Assembly: GCA_965279655.1 (NCBI GenBank)
Contig: OZ257255.1
Span: forward strand, 124,001-188,000
Direction of reading: 5' to 3'
Origin: SCTM01 sp965279655
GTDB taxonomy: Bacteria; Pseudomonadota; Alphaproteobacteria; Rhodospirillales; Rhodospirillaceae
Length of the DNA: 64,000 nt
The notes under the pieces are model-generated. The model had not been told where the DNA came from, did not search any database, and worked only from the letters and a program-made list of their open reading frames with translations. The number at the start of each line of letters is the position of its first letter. Within the stretch, counting starts at the first letter, position 1. A program made the position numbers and the translations under genes. Positions 48,038 to 57,238 of this stretch are shown here, piece by piece.

Positions 48038-48697
48038 TCAGTGCGGCACGACTGGCTCCGGCGCGGCCAGTGGCCGGGCGGCGACGATCAGCCATAGGCT
48101 ATATGCAACCATCAACGCACGATTGGCCCAGCCGAGAACGCCCGGCCCGTCCATGGTTTGCGCCTGCATCGCGACCATGAGCGCCGCGATCATGACCCCA
48201 AGGCTGATCCAGATCACGGCTGCCAATAACGTCAGCATTCCCGAATGTCCCTGCTTGCGCAGCGCAAGCGAGAGCAGCAGGACAGCGAGGATCTCTCCCG
48301 GAATACCGATCATTGCCGATACGCCATGCATTTTTCCCGAGAACGACGCCGACTCTGGGGGAGTCGAAAGGGGGTCCATTGGGAAGACAGCTGCCAGTCC
48401 CAGCCCGGCTGCCGAGGCCAACAGAAAGGCCAAGCCGATCCGGCCCTGCAAGGTCTTCAGCCTCGTCCACAACGCCACGAGGAGCGCGGCGCTGCCGACG
48501 GCAAATGCCGCGAAGGCCACGGTCATGACCCAGCCGTGCGTCCCCACCGCGTATTCGCTGATCATGTGCCAGGATGGATCGATGTCCGGACGCAATACGT
48601 GGAGGGATGCCAGTGCGGCCAGCGACAGCACCGCCGAGGCCATTGCGATGCGTGCGGCGAATTGCGGTACCGCGACCTTGGATGCAGACGTCGTCAT
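48038..48697 (-). CDS. DUF998 integral membrane protein
   Basis: A 219-residue protein with about six hydrophobic helices. It matches the DUF998 pattern: an early helix, then DIDPSWHMISEYAVGTHGWV in the first periplasmic or cytoplasmic loop, then FPMDPLSTPPESASFSGKMH, with conserved His and Pro before a helix pair. GGGGGT precedes the ATG at 48697. Its function is unknown. It diverges from the TetR-family gene at 48746 across only 48 bases containing an inverted repeat, so it is the likely target of that regulator. Confidence 0.8.
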   Translation of the reverse strand: MTTSASKVAVPQFAARIAMASAVLSLAALASLHVLRPDIDPSWHMISEYAVGTHGWVMTVAFAAFAVGSAALLVALWTRLKTLQGRIGLAFLLASAAGLGLAAVFPMDPLSTPPESASFSGKMHGVSAMIGIPGEILAVLLLSLALRKQGHSGMLTLLAAVIWISLGVMIAALMVAMQAQTMDGPGVLGWANRALMVAYSLWLIVAARPLAAPEPVVPH

Positions 48698-48723
48698 AAG
48701 ATTGACCCCCGAGCTGTACTTTA

Positions 48724-48741
48724 GATATATTTGACTATATC
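48724..48741. promoter_or_regulatory. Inverted repeat between the DUF998 and TetR genes
   Basis: GATATA and TATATC face each other across six bases, 26 bases from one start codon and five from the other. A TetR-family repressor is encoded alongside, and such repressors usually bind inverted repeats in the shared divergent promoter. The arm sequence is similar to that of the modA palindrome at 21693, which may be coincidental. Confidence 0.5.
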
Positions 48742-48745
48742 GAAT

Positions 48746-49369
48746 ATGACGATCAAGCCCAAGCGTGCCTACGTATCCAAGCAACGCGACGTAGCCGCGG
48801 CCGCCACGCGCGCCAACGTGCTGCAAGCGGCAAGGGGTCTCTTCGCGCGGCGGGGGATAGATGCCGTCACCATTGCCGCGATCGCGGCGAAGGCCCGGGT
48901 TTCGGTGCCCACGGTGTACGCGCTGTTCAAGTCAAAAGAGGGCTTGTTGCAAGCACTCATGGAGGGTGCGCTGTTCGGCGAGCGCTATCAGGCCGCCGCG
49001 GCGCGTCTCGCCGGGATCGCGGATCCGGTGCAACAGATTGCGATGAGTTCCGCGATCGCGCGTGCCATCTACGAAAGCGAAGGCGCTGAACTTGGCCTGA
49101 TGCGCGGCGCTTCGGCATTTTCGCCGGCGCTGCGTAAACTAGAACGGACGTTCGAGGACACCCGTTTTGCGCTTCAGGAAGAACGACTCAATCGCCTCTA
49201 CGCCGAAGGCAAGGCGAAGAAAAATCTCCCAATCGAAAAGGCGCGGCGGCTGCTCTGGATGTACACCAGCCGGGATATCTATCGCATGCTCGTACAAGAA
49301 GCCGGCTGGACGCCTGACCAATACGAAGCTTGGCTTTCGCAAACGCTGGTCGCGACCCTTGTCGCGTGA
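48746..49369 (+). CDS. TetR/AcrR-family transcriptional regulator
   Basis: A 207-residue regulator. The N-terminal DNA-binding domain is about residues 18-65, with RANVLQAARGLFARRGIDAV, TIAAIAAKARVSVPTVYALF and KSKEGLLQALMEG forming the typical three helices. The C-terminal ligand-binding helices are unassigned, as usual for the family. A short basic leader (KPKRAYVSKQRD) precedes the domain. ATG 48746 is chosen over the TTG at 48731 because that lies inside the inverted repeat. It likely represses itself and the divergent DUF998 gene. Confidence 0.88.
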   Translation: MTIKPKRAYVSKQRDVAAAATRANVLQAARGLFARRGIDAVTIAAIAAKARVSVPTVYALFKSKEGLLQALMEGALFGERYQAAAARLAGIADPVQQIAMSSAIARAIYESEGAELGLMRGASAFSPALRKLERTFEDTRFALQEERLNRLYAEGKAKKNLPIEKARRLLWMYTSRDIYRMLVQEAGWTPDQYEAWLSQTLVATLVA

Positions 49370-49444
49370 CGCGGGCAATTGCACGGGGCTGACGTGCGTG
49401 ATACCCGCTTGCTACTCTCCCCCCATGGCCGCCGGAGTGGTCCC

Positions 49445-50074
49445 ATGCCGCAACCCGATCATGTGATGGCGCTGTCGGCGCCGGACGACGCCAAGCTGGC
49501 GAAGACCCTCGATGAGGGCATGAAGAAGTATTTCCAGATCTGCCGGGAGAAACTGGGGCTCCTCCCGAACGTGCTGCGGGCCTACGCCTTCCGACCGGCC
49601 AAGCTGAAAACCTTCGTCGGCTTCTATAACGAGCTGATGCTCGGCGACAGCGGCCTGTCGAAGCTGGAGCGGGAAATGATCGCCGTGGTGGTGTCCTCCA
49701 CCAACCATTGCTTCTATTGCATCGCCGCCCACGGGCAAGCGGTGCGCGAGTTGTCCGGCGATCCTGAACTCGGCGAGATGCTGGTGGCCAACTATCGCGT
49801 GGCCGATCTGTCCCCGCGCCACCGCGCCATGCTCGATTTCGCCTATAAGCTCACGATACGGCCCGCCGAGGTGGACGATGTGGACCGCGCCGCCCTGAAG
49901 AAGGCAGGTTTCAAGCCCGAAGACGTTTTCGATATCGCCGACACGGTCGGCTTCTACAACATGTCGAACCGGGTCGCGATCGCCCTCGACATGATGCCCA
50001 ACCGCGAATATCACGCCCGCAGCCGCGCGCCGGCGAAGCCCCCGGGCAAGAAGACGCGCAAGAAGACGAAGTGA
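49445..50074 (+). CDS. AhpD-like/carboxymuconolactone-decarboxylase-family protein (peroxidase-related)
   Basis: A 209-residue protein of the AhpD-like fold. The redox motif E-x11-C-x-x-C-x4-H is present (LEREMIAVVVSSTNHCFYC, then IAAHGQ), matching the 'uncharacterised peroxidase-related enzyme' group. A second helix bundle, LSPRHRAMLDFAYKLTIRPA and DTVGFYNMSNRVA, follows. The C-terminus is a Lys-rich tail (PPGKKTRKKTK). It probably reduces peroxides or acts as a thiol partner. It lies 14 bases upstream of the succinate-semialdehyde dehydrogenase gene and is likely co-transcribed. Confidence 0.83.
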   Translation: MPQPDHVMALSAPDDAKLAKTLDEGMKKYFQICREKLGLLPNVLRAYAFRPAKLKTFVGFYNELMLGDSGLSKLEREMIAVVVSSTNHCFYCIAAHGQAVRELSGDPELGEMLVANYRVADLSPRHRAMLDFAYKLTIRPAEVDDVDRAALKKAGFKPEDVFDIADTVGFYNMSNRVAIALDMMPNREYHARSRAPAKPPGKKTRKKTK

Positions 50075-50088
50075 CGAAGGAAGAGACC

Positions 50089-51570
50089 ATGGCGCTTTCA
50101 CTCAAAGATCCCACGCTCCTCAAGGACAAGGCCTACATCGACGGCGCGTGGGTGGGCGCCGATGGCGGTGGGTCCTTCGCCGTGAAGAACCCCGCGACCG
50201 GCGAGAAAATCATCGACCTGCCAGATCTCGGCGTGGCGGAAACCCGGCGCGCGATCGAGGCGGCGAATGCCGCGCTGCCGGGCTGGCGCGCGCTCACCGG
50301 GAAGCAGCGCGCGGGCCTCATGCGCAAGTGGTTCGACCTGATGATGGCGAACCAGGACGACCTGGGCGTCATCATGACGGCGGAACAGGGCAAGCCCCTG
50401 AAGGAAGCCAAGGGCGAAGTCGCCTACGGCGCCAGCTTCATCGAGTGGTTCGCGGAAGAGGCAAAGCGCGTCTATGGCGACGTGATCCCGACGCATGCCG
50501 CCGGGCGGCGCATCGTGGTGCTGAAGCAGCCGGTCGGCGTCGTCGCCGCGGTCACGCCCTGGAATTTCCCGAACGCCATGATCGCGCGCAAGGTGGCGCC
50601 CGCCCTCGCGGCCGGTTGTACGTTCGTGGTGAAGCCTGCGGGGCAAACGCCGCTGTCGGCGCTCGCCATGGCGGAACTCGCGGCGCGCGCCGGCATTCCC
50701 AAAGGCGTTTTTAGCGTCATTGTGGGCAAGGGCTCGCGCGCCATCGGCGCCGAACTCACCGGCAATCCCATCGTGCGCAAGTTCACCTTCACCGGCTCGA
50801 CCGAGGTCGGCAAAGTGCTGCTCAAGCAGTGCGCCGACACGGTGAAGAAGGTTTCGATGGAACTGGGCGGCAACGCGCCGTTCATCGTGTTCGACGATGC
50901 CGATCTGGACGCAGCCGTTGTCGGCGCCATGGCCTCGAAGTACCGCAACACCGGACAAACGTGTGTCTGCGCCAACCGGTTCTTCGTGCAGGATGCCGTT
51001 TACGACAAGTTCGCCGAGAAATTCGCGGCGGCCGTGAGGGCGTTGAAGGTCGGCGACGGCCTCAAGGGCGACACCGACCAGGGCCCACTCATCGACCAGC
51101 CCGCGCTCGAGAAGGTCGAGAGCCTGGTTGAAGAAGCCAAGAGCAAGGGCGCCAAGGCCCTCGTCGGCGGCAAGCGGCACGCCCTCGGCGGCACGTTCTA
51201 CGAGCCGACGATCCTCACCGGCGTCACCGACGATATGGGCGTGGCAAAGGAAGAGATCTTTGGGCCGGTGGCCCCGCTGTTCCGCTTCAAGACCGAGGCG
51301 GAGGTGATCAGACTCGCCAACAATACCGACGTGGGTCTCGCGTCGTATTTCTATTCCCGCGACCTGGGCCGGGTTTGGCGCATCGCCGAAGCGCTCGAGT
51401 ACGGCATTGTCGGCATCAACGAAGGCCTCATCTCCACCGAGGTCGCTCCCTTCGGCGGAATCAAGGAATCGGGCAACGGCCGGGAAGGCTCGAAGTATGG
51501 AATCGAGGACTACCTGGAGATCAAATACACCCTCATGGGTGGCCTCGGCGTGGACGAACCTCTGAAATAG
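50089..51570 (+). CDS. gabD: NAD(P)-dependent succinate-semialdehyde dehydrogenase
   Basis: A 493-residue aldehyde dehydrogenase. It has PWNFPNAMIARKVAPALAAG (the cofactor site), FTGSTEVGKVL, the general-base Glu in VSMELGGNAPFIVFDDADLD and the nucleophile Cys in NTGQTCVCANRFFVQD, then EEIFGPVAP. The GQTCVCANR pattern and the C-terminal PFGGIKESGNGREGSKYGIE indicate the GabD subgroup, which oxidises succinate semialdehyde to succinate in 4-aminobutyrate breakdown. GGAAGAG precedes the ATG at 50089. No gabT is in the window, so the physiological substrate is inferred. Confidence 0.9.
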   Translation: MALSLKDPTLLKDKAYIDGAWVGADGGGSFAVKNPATGEKIIDLPDLGVAETRRAIEAANAALPGWRALTGKQRAGLMRKWFDLMMANQDDLGVIMTAEQGKPLKEAKGEVAYGASFIEWFAEEAKRVYGDVIPTHAAGRRIVVLKQPVGVVAAVTPWNFPNAMIARKVAPALAAGCTFVVKPAGQTPLSALAMAELAARAGIPKGVFSVIVGKGSRAIGAELTGNPIVRKFTFTGSTEVGKVLLKQCADTVKKVSMELGGNAPFIVFDDADLDAAVVGAMASKYRNTGQTCVCANRFFVQDAVYDKFAEKFAAAVRALKVGDGLKGDTDQGPLIDQPALEKVESLVEEAKSKGAKALVGGKRHALGGTFYEPTILTGVTDDMGVAKEEIFGPVAPLFRFKTEAEVIRLANNTDVGLASYFYSRDLGRVWRIAEALEYGIVGINEGLISTEVAPFGGIKESGNGREGSKYGIEDYLEIKYTLMGGLGVDEPLK

Positions 51571-51720
51571 AGTTTGCAGGCACCAGGAAAGTCGAATGTT
51601 CTCAATGACTTATAAGGTCGCATATTAAGCGCCCTAGGACTTGCCAAAACCCTAACAAAGTGTTAAAAACTCTTCGCGCAGAATGTGTCTTTGTCTTTTG
51701 TCGCTCAGAAAGGGCGCACA

Positions 51721-52854
51721 ATGACCGAAGTGGTCACATACGGCGCTGCGTTTACGCAGCCTTTCCTGCAGGCCCATAAGCCTCAGGCTCTCGGTGTTTC
51801 GAACCCCGAGTCGCCTCAGGTGGACCTCCAAATCGCTGCTGAAGCCAGCCGCCAGAACGCCGCAGTTGCCGCGACGCAAGTCGCGCATGCGAGCGATGAT
51901 CGGTCCAGCCTCCAGCAGGACTCCAATACCCGTGGTGGACAGGGTTTCCAGCCGCGCGCCCGTGCGAACGACGCGCCGCGCGAAGTCCCTGCCGCGCCCG
52001 CTGGTCCGTCCAAGGCCCGCGTCGAGGTGCCGCCGCAGCTCTTGCAGGCGCCCGCGCCCCAGCCCAAGGCTCCCGAGCCTCAAGCGCAAGCGCGTGCGCC
52101 TCAGCCCGCGCCTGCGCCGCAGCCCGCCGCGCCTGTTCAGGCCGCGGTGGCCACGCCGGCCCCGGCTAAAGACGCGCCCGCACCGGCCGCTCCGCCCGTG
52201 GATATCGGCGCCCTCAACAACGCCGAGCAACTGAATACCGTGGCACTCGAAGCTGTCGCCCAGAATATTGTCGGCGTCGCGTTCGCCCCGGTGCAGGTCG
52301 CTGCCGCCGTCCAGGACGGCGAGCCGTCCCAGCCGCAGAAAAACTTCATCTTCTCCCAGCGCAAGCTGTTCGCGGAGAGCGAGCAGCCCGGCAAGTTCGC
52401 CGCGGAAGAGCATCGCCGTGTGGTGCGCGAAACCGTCCACGAGACGCCGAAGTTCGCCGCTGAGACCGCCCATGTTGTCGCCAGCGCCGTGACCGCCGGC
52501 AGGTTCGCCGCGGAAACCTCGCAGAAGGTCGCTGAAAAGTTCGCGCCCGATCAGCGCGGCGCGGGCGTCGAGGACACCACCGGCGAAACGCGTCTCTACG
52601 ACAAGGTGTCGGAATCGCAGACCCAGGGCCGCTTCGCGCCGGAAGATGAAGCGACCCAGGACGAGCGCCGCGCGAGCCGCGAGAGCCTTTACCAACGTGC
52701 CGCGAAGATCGCGAACGCGTTGGGCGAGAAAGCCGAAAACCCCGCCGTGCGCAAGCTGTTCGCCGACATCGAACGCTATGCCGCGCAGGTGGGCGGTCTC
52801 CAAGGTACGACCGCGGCCGCGGTGGTCTCCCCGTCGGTCATCGTCACCGCATAA
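51721..52854 (+). CDS. Ala/Pro/Gln-rich protein of unknown function (377 aa)
   Basis: Not recognised. No signal peptide or membrane segment. Residues about 90-160 are a Pro/Ala/Gln-rich disordered linker (PQLLQAPAPQPKAPEPQAQA). From about 215 to 300 a motif of the form KFAAE/RFAAE/RFAPE recurs (GKFAAEEHRRVV, KFAAETAHVV, RFAAETSQKV, KFAPDQ, RFAPED), suggesting several degenerate repeats. The C-terminus (YQRAAKIANALGEKAENPAV) is helical. AAAGGG precedes the ATG at 51721. It stands alone between gabD and the ABC exporter, with a terminator after it at 52932. Confidence 0.65.
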   Translation: MTEVVTYGAAFTQPFLQAHKPQALGVSNPESPQVDLQIAAEASRQNAAVAATQVAHASDDRSSLQQDSNTRGGQGFQPRARANDAPREVPAAPAGPSKARVEVPPQLLQAPAPQPKAPEPQAQARAPQPAPAPQPAAPVQAAVATPAPAKDAPAPAAPPVDIGALNNAEQLNTVALEAVAQNIVGVAFAPVQVAAAVQDGEPSQPQKNFIFSQRKLFAESEQPGKFAAEEHRRVVRETVHETPKFAAETAHVVASAVTAGRFAAETSQKVAEKFAPDQRGAGVEDTTGETRLYDKVSESQTQGRFAPEDEATQDERRASRESLYQRAAKIANALGEKAENPAVRKLFADIERYAAQVGGLQGTTAAAVVSPSVIVTA

Positions 52855-52931
52855 AGCGGGACGGCGGACATCGTCTGCGCGGTTTGTTCGCGCCCGTCGT
52901 GTTTGCTTCAATCATATCGGCCAACCTGACA

Positions 52932-52960
52932 TCGCCCGGCTCGTCCGGGCGACTTCTTTT
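52932..52960 (+). terminator. Rho-independent terminator
   Basis: TCGCCCGG and CCGGGCGA form an eight-pair stem around CTCGT, followed by CTTCTTTT. It lies 78 bases after the Ala/Pro-rich gene and before the ABC exporter gene. Confidence 0.8.
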
Positions 52961-53061
52961 GTGGCGCGTGGTGTGTGGACAGCGCGCCCACCTTACCTAG
53001 GCAAGGCCCTTGCGGGTCTTTACCCTGACGCTTACGTCATAAGCTCTTTTCCGGACATCCA

Positions 53062-54912
53062 ATGCGCACGGCCGGCTTCTCACCCGATATGGCGCCCGCG
53101 AAGCGCACCCGCAGCGATTGGCAGGTGATCAAGACGCTGCTGCCGTTCCTGTGGCCGCGCGGCGATCTCGACATCAAGACGCGCGTGGTCGTGGCGCTCG
53201 TCTGCATTGCCCTCGCCAAAGGGGCGACGGTGCTGATTCCGCTCTACCTGCAACGTAGCGTCGATGTTCTGGCGGTGGATAATGTCGCCGCCATTCCCCT
53301 CGGTTTGATCGCCGCCTACGGCTTGGTGCGGTTCCTCAGCCAGTTCTTCGCCCAGATCCGCGACGCCGTGTTTGCCAAGGTCGGCGTGCGCGCCGTGCGC
53401 CGCTCCGCGGGCGCGGTGCTGGCGCATCTCCATCGCTTGTCCTTGCGCTTCCATCTCGACCGCCGCACCGGCGGACTGACCCGCTCGATCGAGCGCGGCA
53501 TGGTGTCGATCGAGAGTCTCGTCTCCATGACCCTGTTCAACCTCGCGCCGACCTTGCTTGAGGTGGTGCTGGTGTTCGGCATCCTTTGGAAAGCGTTCGA
53601 TATCTGGTTTGGCCTCGCCGCCTTGCTGACGGTGGTGGCCTATGTCGCCTTCACCGTCTTGACCACCGAATGGCGCATGAAGTTCCGGCGCGAGAGCAAC
53701 TCGCTGGATAACAAAGCCAACACCCGCGCCATCGACAGCCTCCTCAACTATGAAACGGTCAAGACCTACGGCAACGAGGCGCTGGAACTCGCCGAGTACG
53801 ACCGGGTCATGGCGAAATACGAAACCGCGGCGGTGAAGAACCAATCGTCGCTCGCCCTGCTCAACGTCGGCCAAGGTTTCATCATTTCCGTCGGCGCGGT
53901 GATCCTGATGATCATGGCCGCGCGTGGCCGTGTCGCCGGCACCATGACCGTGGGCGACTTCATCCTGGTCAACACCTACATGCTGCAGCTGGCGCAGCCG
54001 CTGAACTTCTTCGGCTTCATGTACCGCAACGTCAAACAGGCCCTCGTGGACCTGGAGAAGATGTTCGAGTTGCTCGATGTGCCGGAAGAGATCGTCGACA
54101 AGCCCGGCGCACCGCCCTTGAACGTCGCCGGCGGCGAGATCGTGTTCGACCGTGTAACGTTCGCCTACGATCCGCGCCGGCCGATCCTCAAAGACGTGTC
54201 CTTCAAGGTCGCCCCAGGGCAGATGGTCGCGCTGGTGGGGTCCACCGGCTCGGGCAAGTCCACAATCGGGCGGCTGCTGTTCCGCTACTACGACGTCACC
54301 AGCGGCCGCATCGTCATCGACGGCCAGGATATCCGCGACGTCACCCAGGACAGCGTGCGCCGCGCCATCGGCATCGTTCCGCAGGACACCGTTCTGTTCA
54401 ACGACACCCTCGGCTACAATCTTGCTTACGCCAAAGCCGGGGCGAGCGCGGACGACCTCGCGAAGGCTGCCGAACTCGCGCATATCCACAACTTCATCGC
54501 CAGCCTGCCGGACGGCTACAACACCATGGTCGGCGAGCGCGGCTTGAAACTCTCTGGCGGTGAGAAGCAGCGCGTGGCGATCGCGCGAGTAATCCTTAAG
54601 GGCTCGCCGATCCTGTTGTTCGACGAGGCCACCTCCGCGCTTGATACCCACACCGAGAAAGAGATTCAGGCGAACCTGCGCGAGGTCGCGGTCGGGCGTA
54701 CCACGTTGGTGATTGCGCACCGGCTGTCGACGATCATTGACGCGGATCAAATCCTGGTCATCGATCAGGGCACGATCGCAGAGCGAGGCACGCATGCGGA
54801 ATTGCTTGCCGCAGGCGGCCTTTATGCCGCAGCTTGGGAGAAGCAGCAGCGGACCCAGGCGCTGGCGGAGGAAGCCGCCGGCGACGAGTTCGCCGTCAAG
54901 GCCGCGGAATAG
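53062..54912 (+). CDS. Atm1-type ABC exporter (fused permease-ATPase)
   Basis: A 616-residue half-transporter acting as a homodimer in the inner membrane. Residues about 35-320 hold six transmembrane helices. The stretch RAIDSLLNYETVKTYGNEAL after TM4 is the signature of the Atm1/heavy-metal subfamily (glutathione-linked exporters). The ATPase domain (about 360-600) contains Walker A GSTGSGKST, Q-loop IGIVPQDTVLFNDT, signature LSGGEKQRVAIARVILK, Walker B ILLFDEATSALD and the H-loop IAHRLSTI. Likely substrates are glutathione conjugates or metal-glutathione complexes, from subfamily knowledge. A small unknown gene follows 26 bases later. Confidence 0.92.
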   Translation: MRTAGFSPDMAPAKRTRSDWQVIKTLLPFLWPRGDLDIKTRVVVALVCIALAKGATVLIPLYLQRSVDVLAVDNVAAIPLGLIAAYGLVRFLSQFFAQIRDAVFAKVGVRAVRRSAGAVLAHLHRLSLRFHLDRRTGGLTRSIERGMVSIESLVSMTLFNLAPTLLEVVLVFGILWKAFDIWFGLAALLTVVAYVAFTVLTTEWRMKFRRESNSLDNKANTRAIDSLLNYETVKTYGNEALELAEYDRVMAKYETAAVKNQSSLALLNVGQGFIISVGAVILMIMAARGRVAGTMTVGDFILVNTYMLQLAQPLNFFGFMYRNVKQALVDLEKMFELLDVPEEIVDKPGAPPLNVAGGEIVFDRVTFAYDPRRPILKDVSFKVAPGQMVALVGSTGSGKSTIGRLLFRYYDVTSGRIVIDGQDIRDVTQDSVRRAIGIVPQDTVLFNDTLGYNLAYAKAGASADDLAKAAELAHIHNFIASLPDGYNTMVGERGLKLSGGEKQRVAIARVILKGSPILLFDEATSALDTHTEKEIQANLREVAVGRTTLVIAHRLSTIIDADQILVIDQGTIAERGTHAELLAAGGLYAAAWEKQQRTQALAEEAAGDEFAVKAAE

Positions 54913-54938
54913 GCGCGGACCATACCGGGAGAGAGAGC

Positions 54939-55217
54939 ATGTCCAAGACCGCGGCCAAGCATCCGCATTTTTTCGACGACGCCAATATCGACCGCCTCAT
55001 GACGATGGTCATGAATCTGGCCGCCGAGGTCTCGGTGCTGCGAGAGCGGCTCGACACTCACGAACAAGTGGCCGCTTCCAAGAAGCTTTTCACGCCGACG
55101 GATATCGAAGCGTTCGATCCGAGCGACGAGGTGCGGGAAGCCCGCGACGCTTGGCGCAACCGCTTCCTCGATCGACTGCTGTCGGTCGTGCAGGAAGAGA
55201 TGGAGAAGGCGCGCTAG
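54939..55217 (+). CDS. Small conserved-looking cytosolic protein (92 aa)
   Basis: Ninety-two residues, not assigned to a family. FFDDANIDRLMTMVMNLAAE then VSVLRERLDTHEQVAASKKL is an amphipathic helix. PTDIEAFDPSDEVREARDAW and LDRLLSVVQEEMEKAR follow. No signal or membrane segment. Its hydrophobic and charged periodicity suggests a helical, possibly oligomeric protein. GGGAGAGAG precedes the ATG at 54939, 26 bases after the ABC exporter stop, so it probably shares that transcript. Confidence 0.65.
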   Translation: MSKTAAKHPHFFDDANIDRLMTMVMNLAAEVSVLRERLDTHEQVAASKKLFTPTDIEAFDPSDEVREARDAWRNRFLDRLLSVVQEEMEKAR

Positions 55218-55344
55218 CGTCCGCGCCTTGCGACCTGCGGTTGCCCAATCATACGGAAGAATGGCCGCACGCTGCGCTTCGGCGGCGTGCGCCCCCTGGT
55301 CCTCTCGGCTAAAATCGGCACGGAACTCCGGGGGGGAATCGCAC

Positions 55345-55509
55345 ATGAAATGGCTGGAGCGCGCCGCGTTTCTCGCGGTGTTCGTGACACTGGGGAAATT
55401 CTGCGAGAGCCAGGTCGGCACCTGGCCGGCTGTCGGCATCACGCTCGCGGCGGTCTTCCTGCCGGTGGGTCTCTACGCCGTGATGCAGCGCCGCCAGCCC
55501 CGCAACTAG
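55345..55509 (+). CDS. Small membrane protein (54 aa)
   Basis: Fifty-four residues with two hydrophobic stretches (about 7-17, AAFLAVFVTLG, and 27-46, TWPAVGITLAAVFLPVGLYA) and a basic C-terminus (MQRRQPRN). GGGGGGAATCGCAC precedes the ATG. It is not homologous to anything I recognise. It sits just after the small cytosolic gene and its stop is two bases from the convergent cyclase-like gene. The good ribosome site supports it. Confidence 0.55.
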   Translation: MKWLERAAFLAVFVTLGKFCESQVGTWPAVGITLAAVFLPVGLYAVMQRRQPRN

Positions 55510-55510
55510 G

Positions 55511-57139
55511 TCAGGCCTGACCGTCGCCCTGCTTGAGCCATTCCTCGAGCGCTGCTTCCCTTTGCGCGGCATTCACGATCTCGCTGCCGGTGCCGCCGAT
55601 CTGGCGGTATTCCACAGGCTTGTGCCCGGTTGCCGGTCGCTCGCGCGTCCAGGGCACTTGGAACAGAGGCGATGCGGCCTGCGGCATGTCCGCGAGAACC
55701 TGCGGCGTGAACTGGTTCCCGTCGAGCGCCTCGTTGCGCACGGGCTCCGTGCAGAGGATCTGTTCGCGCGGGGTGAGCATCAACAGGCGCGCGGTGTGCA
55801 ACAGCCCTTCGCAGACGAACATGTCGCCGACAAAGGCGGCGAAACCCGTGTCCACGGCGACCTGGAGCGTGATGCGATACTTGTCCCAGGTGCGCGACCA
55901 CGCATCGGCGGATTCCTGGATCGCGACCGCGGCACGAACCGCCGCCTCGCCATACGCAAAGGCTGCCGCAAGGCCCGTATGGACGTCGCGCACAACACTG
56001 CCGCCGCCGCGACTCACCGCGCCTTCAATCAAGTTCTTCGTGCCGCGCAGGATGGCGCGGTGGGTTTCCGGCGAAATGCCGTCGGCATCCAGGGGCGCGA
56101 CGTCCACGGAAACGGCGAGCACGAACACGCGGTCCGGCGCGACGATGCTTTCGGCCGACGAACCCCAGCCCGTGAACAACATGCTCATGCCGTAGAAGGC
56201 TTCGGCGCCGTTGTCCGAGCGATCCTTGCGCTCCAGCCAGATTTTGATCGCCGCGGCGCCGCCGTCGATCATCGGCCGCAGGGCGTCCACTTGCGCGAAC
56301 GCGTTGGCATTGGCGGCAAACCCGTCGGCGAAGTCCAGCGTCATGCCGATCTGCGTGAGCGCACCCGCAAGCGCGGCTTCGCCTTCCGCCGCGGTCCATG
56401 CGCGGCGCTGGGTGAGCTCGCCGCAGGCCCCGGCGATGAACAGGTGCAGCCCAAACCGCTCGCGGTCCGAGAATTCCAAGCTATCGATCGTCACCATCTC
56501 ATAGGCCCGCTCCGCGAACGTCATCAGCGCGGGATCCGGCGAGGACGGTGGTGACGGTGTCGTGGCCACGGCGTTGGAGGCGGGCGGCGCGGGCGTCGGA
56601 ACGCTCGGTGGTGCCGCGTGAATCAGCATCGGCGCCGGCATCGATCTCGGCGCGACGCGATCCTCGAACGGGATCTGCACGGGGTCGTTGGTCTTCAACT
56701 CCGGCGGCGGTTCCGGCTCGGGCTGCTTCGCTTCTTCTGGCGGCGGTGCCGGGAATAGGGCGTCATACGCCAATTTCTCTTCGAGCAGATCGCCCCAATC
56801 CTTCGGCCGCCGGGCTTTGGGAGGACGTGCAAGCAACTCGGCCGCACGCGCCTTCGCTGAGCGCTCCGCCTTGAGCTGATAGATCGCGGAGAACGCAAGG
56901 AACGCCACCAGCGCCGCCAGCACGCACAGGCACACCAGCAGATAAGCGACTTCGCCGCCGCGCAGCGTCAGGCCGTTGGCGCGCAATATGCGCGGCAGCA
57001 CCAGCCCGCCCGCGCCCGCCGCGAACGCGCCGATCATCAGGCTATTGATGATCTGGTTGACGACAATCCGTGCGGGAACACGGTGCGCAGACGGAATCGC
57101 CGCGGCAACTTCGGGCGTGTTGTGCGTGTTCTCGGGCAT
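55511..57139 (-). CDS. Membrane protein with degenerate class III nucleotide-cyclase domain
   Basis: A 542-residue protein. Two N-terminal membrane helices (about 25-48 and 64-86: RIVVNQIINSLMIGAFAAGA, and EVAYLLVCLCVLAALVAFLA), a cytosolic Pro-rich linker (about 125-215), an unassigned helical region and a C-terminal domain resembling class III adenylate/guanylate cyclases. Matching segments are RVFVLAVSVDVAPLDADGI (first metal-site region), GGGSVVRDVHTGLAAAFAYG, where the usual TGDG is altered, and QVAVDTGFAAFVGDMFVCEG followed by ARLLML. Key residues are not all conserved, so it may be a pseudocyclase or regulator. It convergently abuts a small membrane-protein gene. Confidence 0.65.
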   Translation of the reverse strand: MPENTHNTPEVAAAIPSAHRVPARIVVNQIINSLMIGAFAAGAGGLVLPRILRANGLTLRGGEVAYLLVCLCVLAALVAFLAFSAIYQLKAERSAKARAAELLARPPKARRPKDWGDLLEEKLAYDALFPAPPPEEAKQPEPEPPPELKTNDPVQIPFEDRVAPRSMPAPMLIHAAPPSVPTPAPPASNAVATTPSPPSSPDPALMTFAERAYEMVTIDSLEFSDRERFGLHLFIAGACGELTQRRAWTAAEGEAALAGALTQIGMTLDFADGFAANANAFAQVDALRPMIDGGAAAIKIWLERKDRSDNGAEAFYGMSMLFTGWGSSAESIVAPDRVFVLAVSVDVAPLDADGISPETHRAILRGTKNLIEGAVSRGGGSVVRDVHTGLAAAFAYGEAAVRAAVAIQESADAWSRTWDKYRITLQVAVDTGFAAFVGDMFVCEGLLHTARLLMLTPREQILCTEPVRNEALDGNQFTPQVLADMPQAASPLFQVPWTRERPATGHKPVEYRQIGGTGSEIVNAAQREAALEEWLKQGDGQA

Positions 57140-57238
57140 GACGCGGGGAATTGCGCTGAAAAAAACCAACACTTCCCTAACGCAAGGGTTGGGCTGCGCG
57201 CATACCGCATTTGGGGGAGAGAAGGGCCGCGACGGTCT

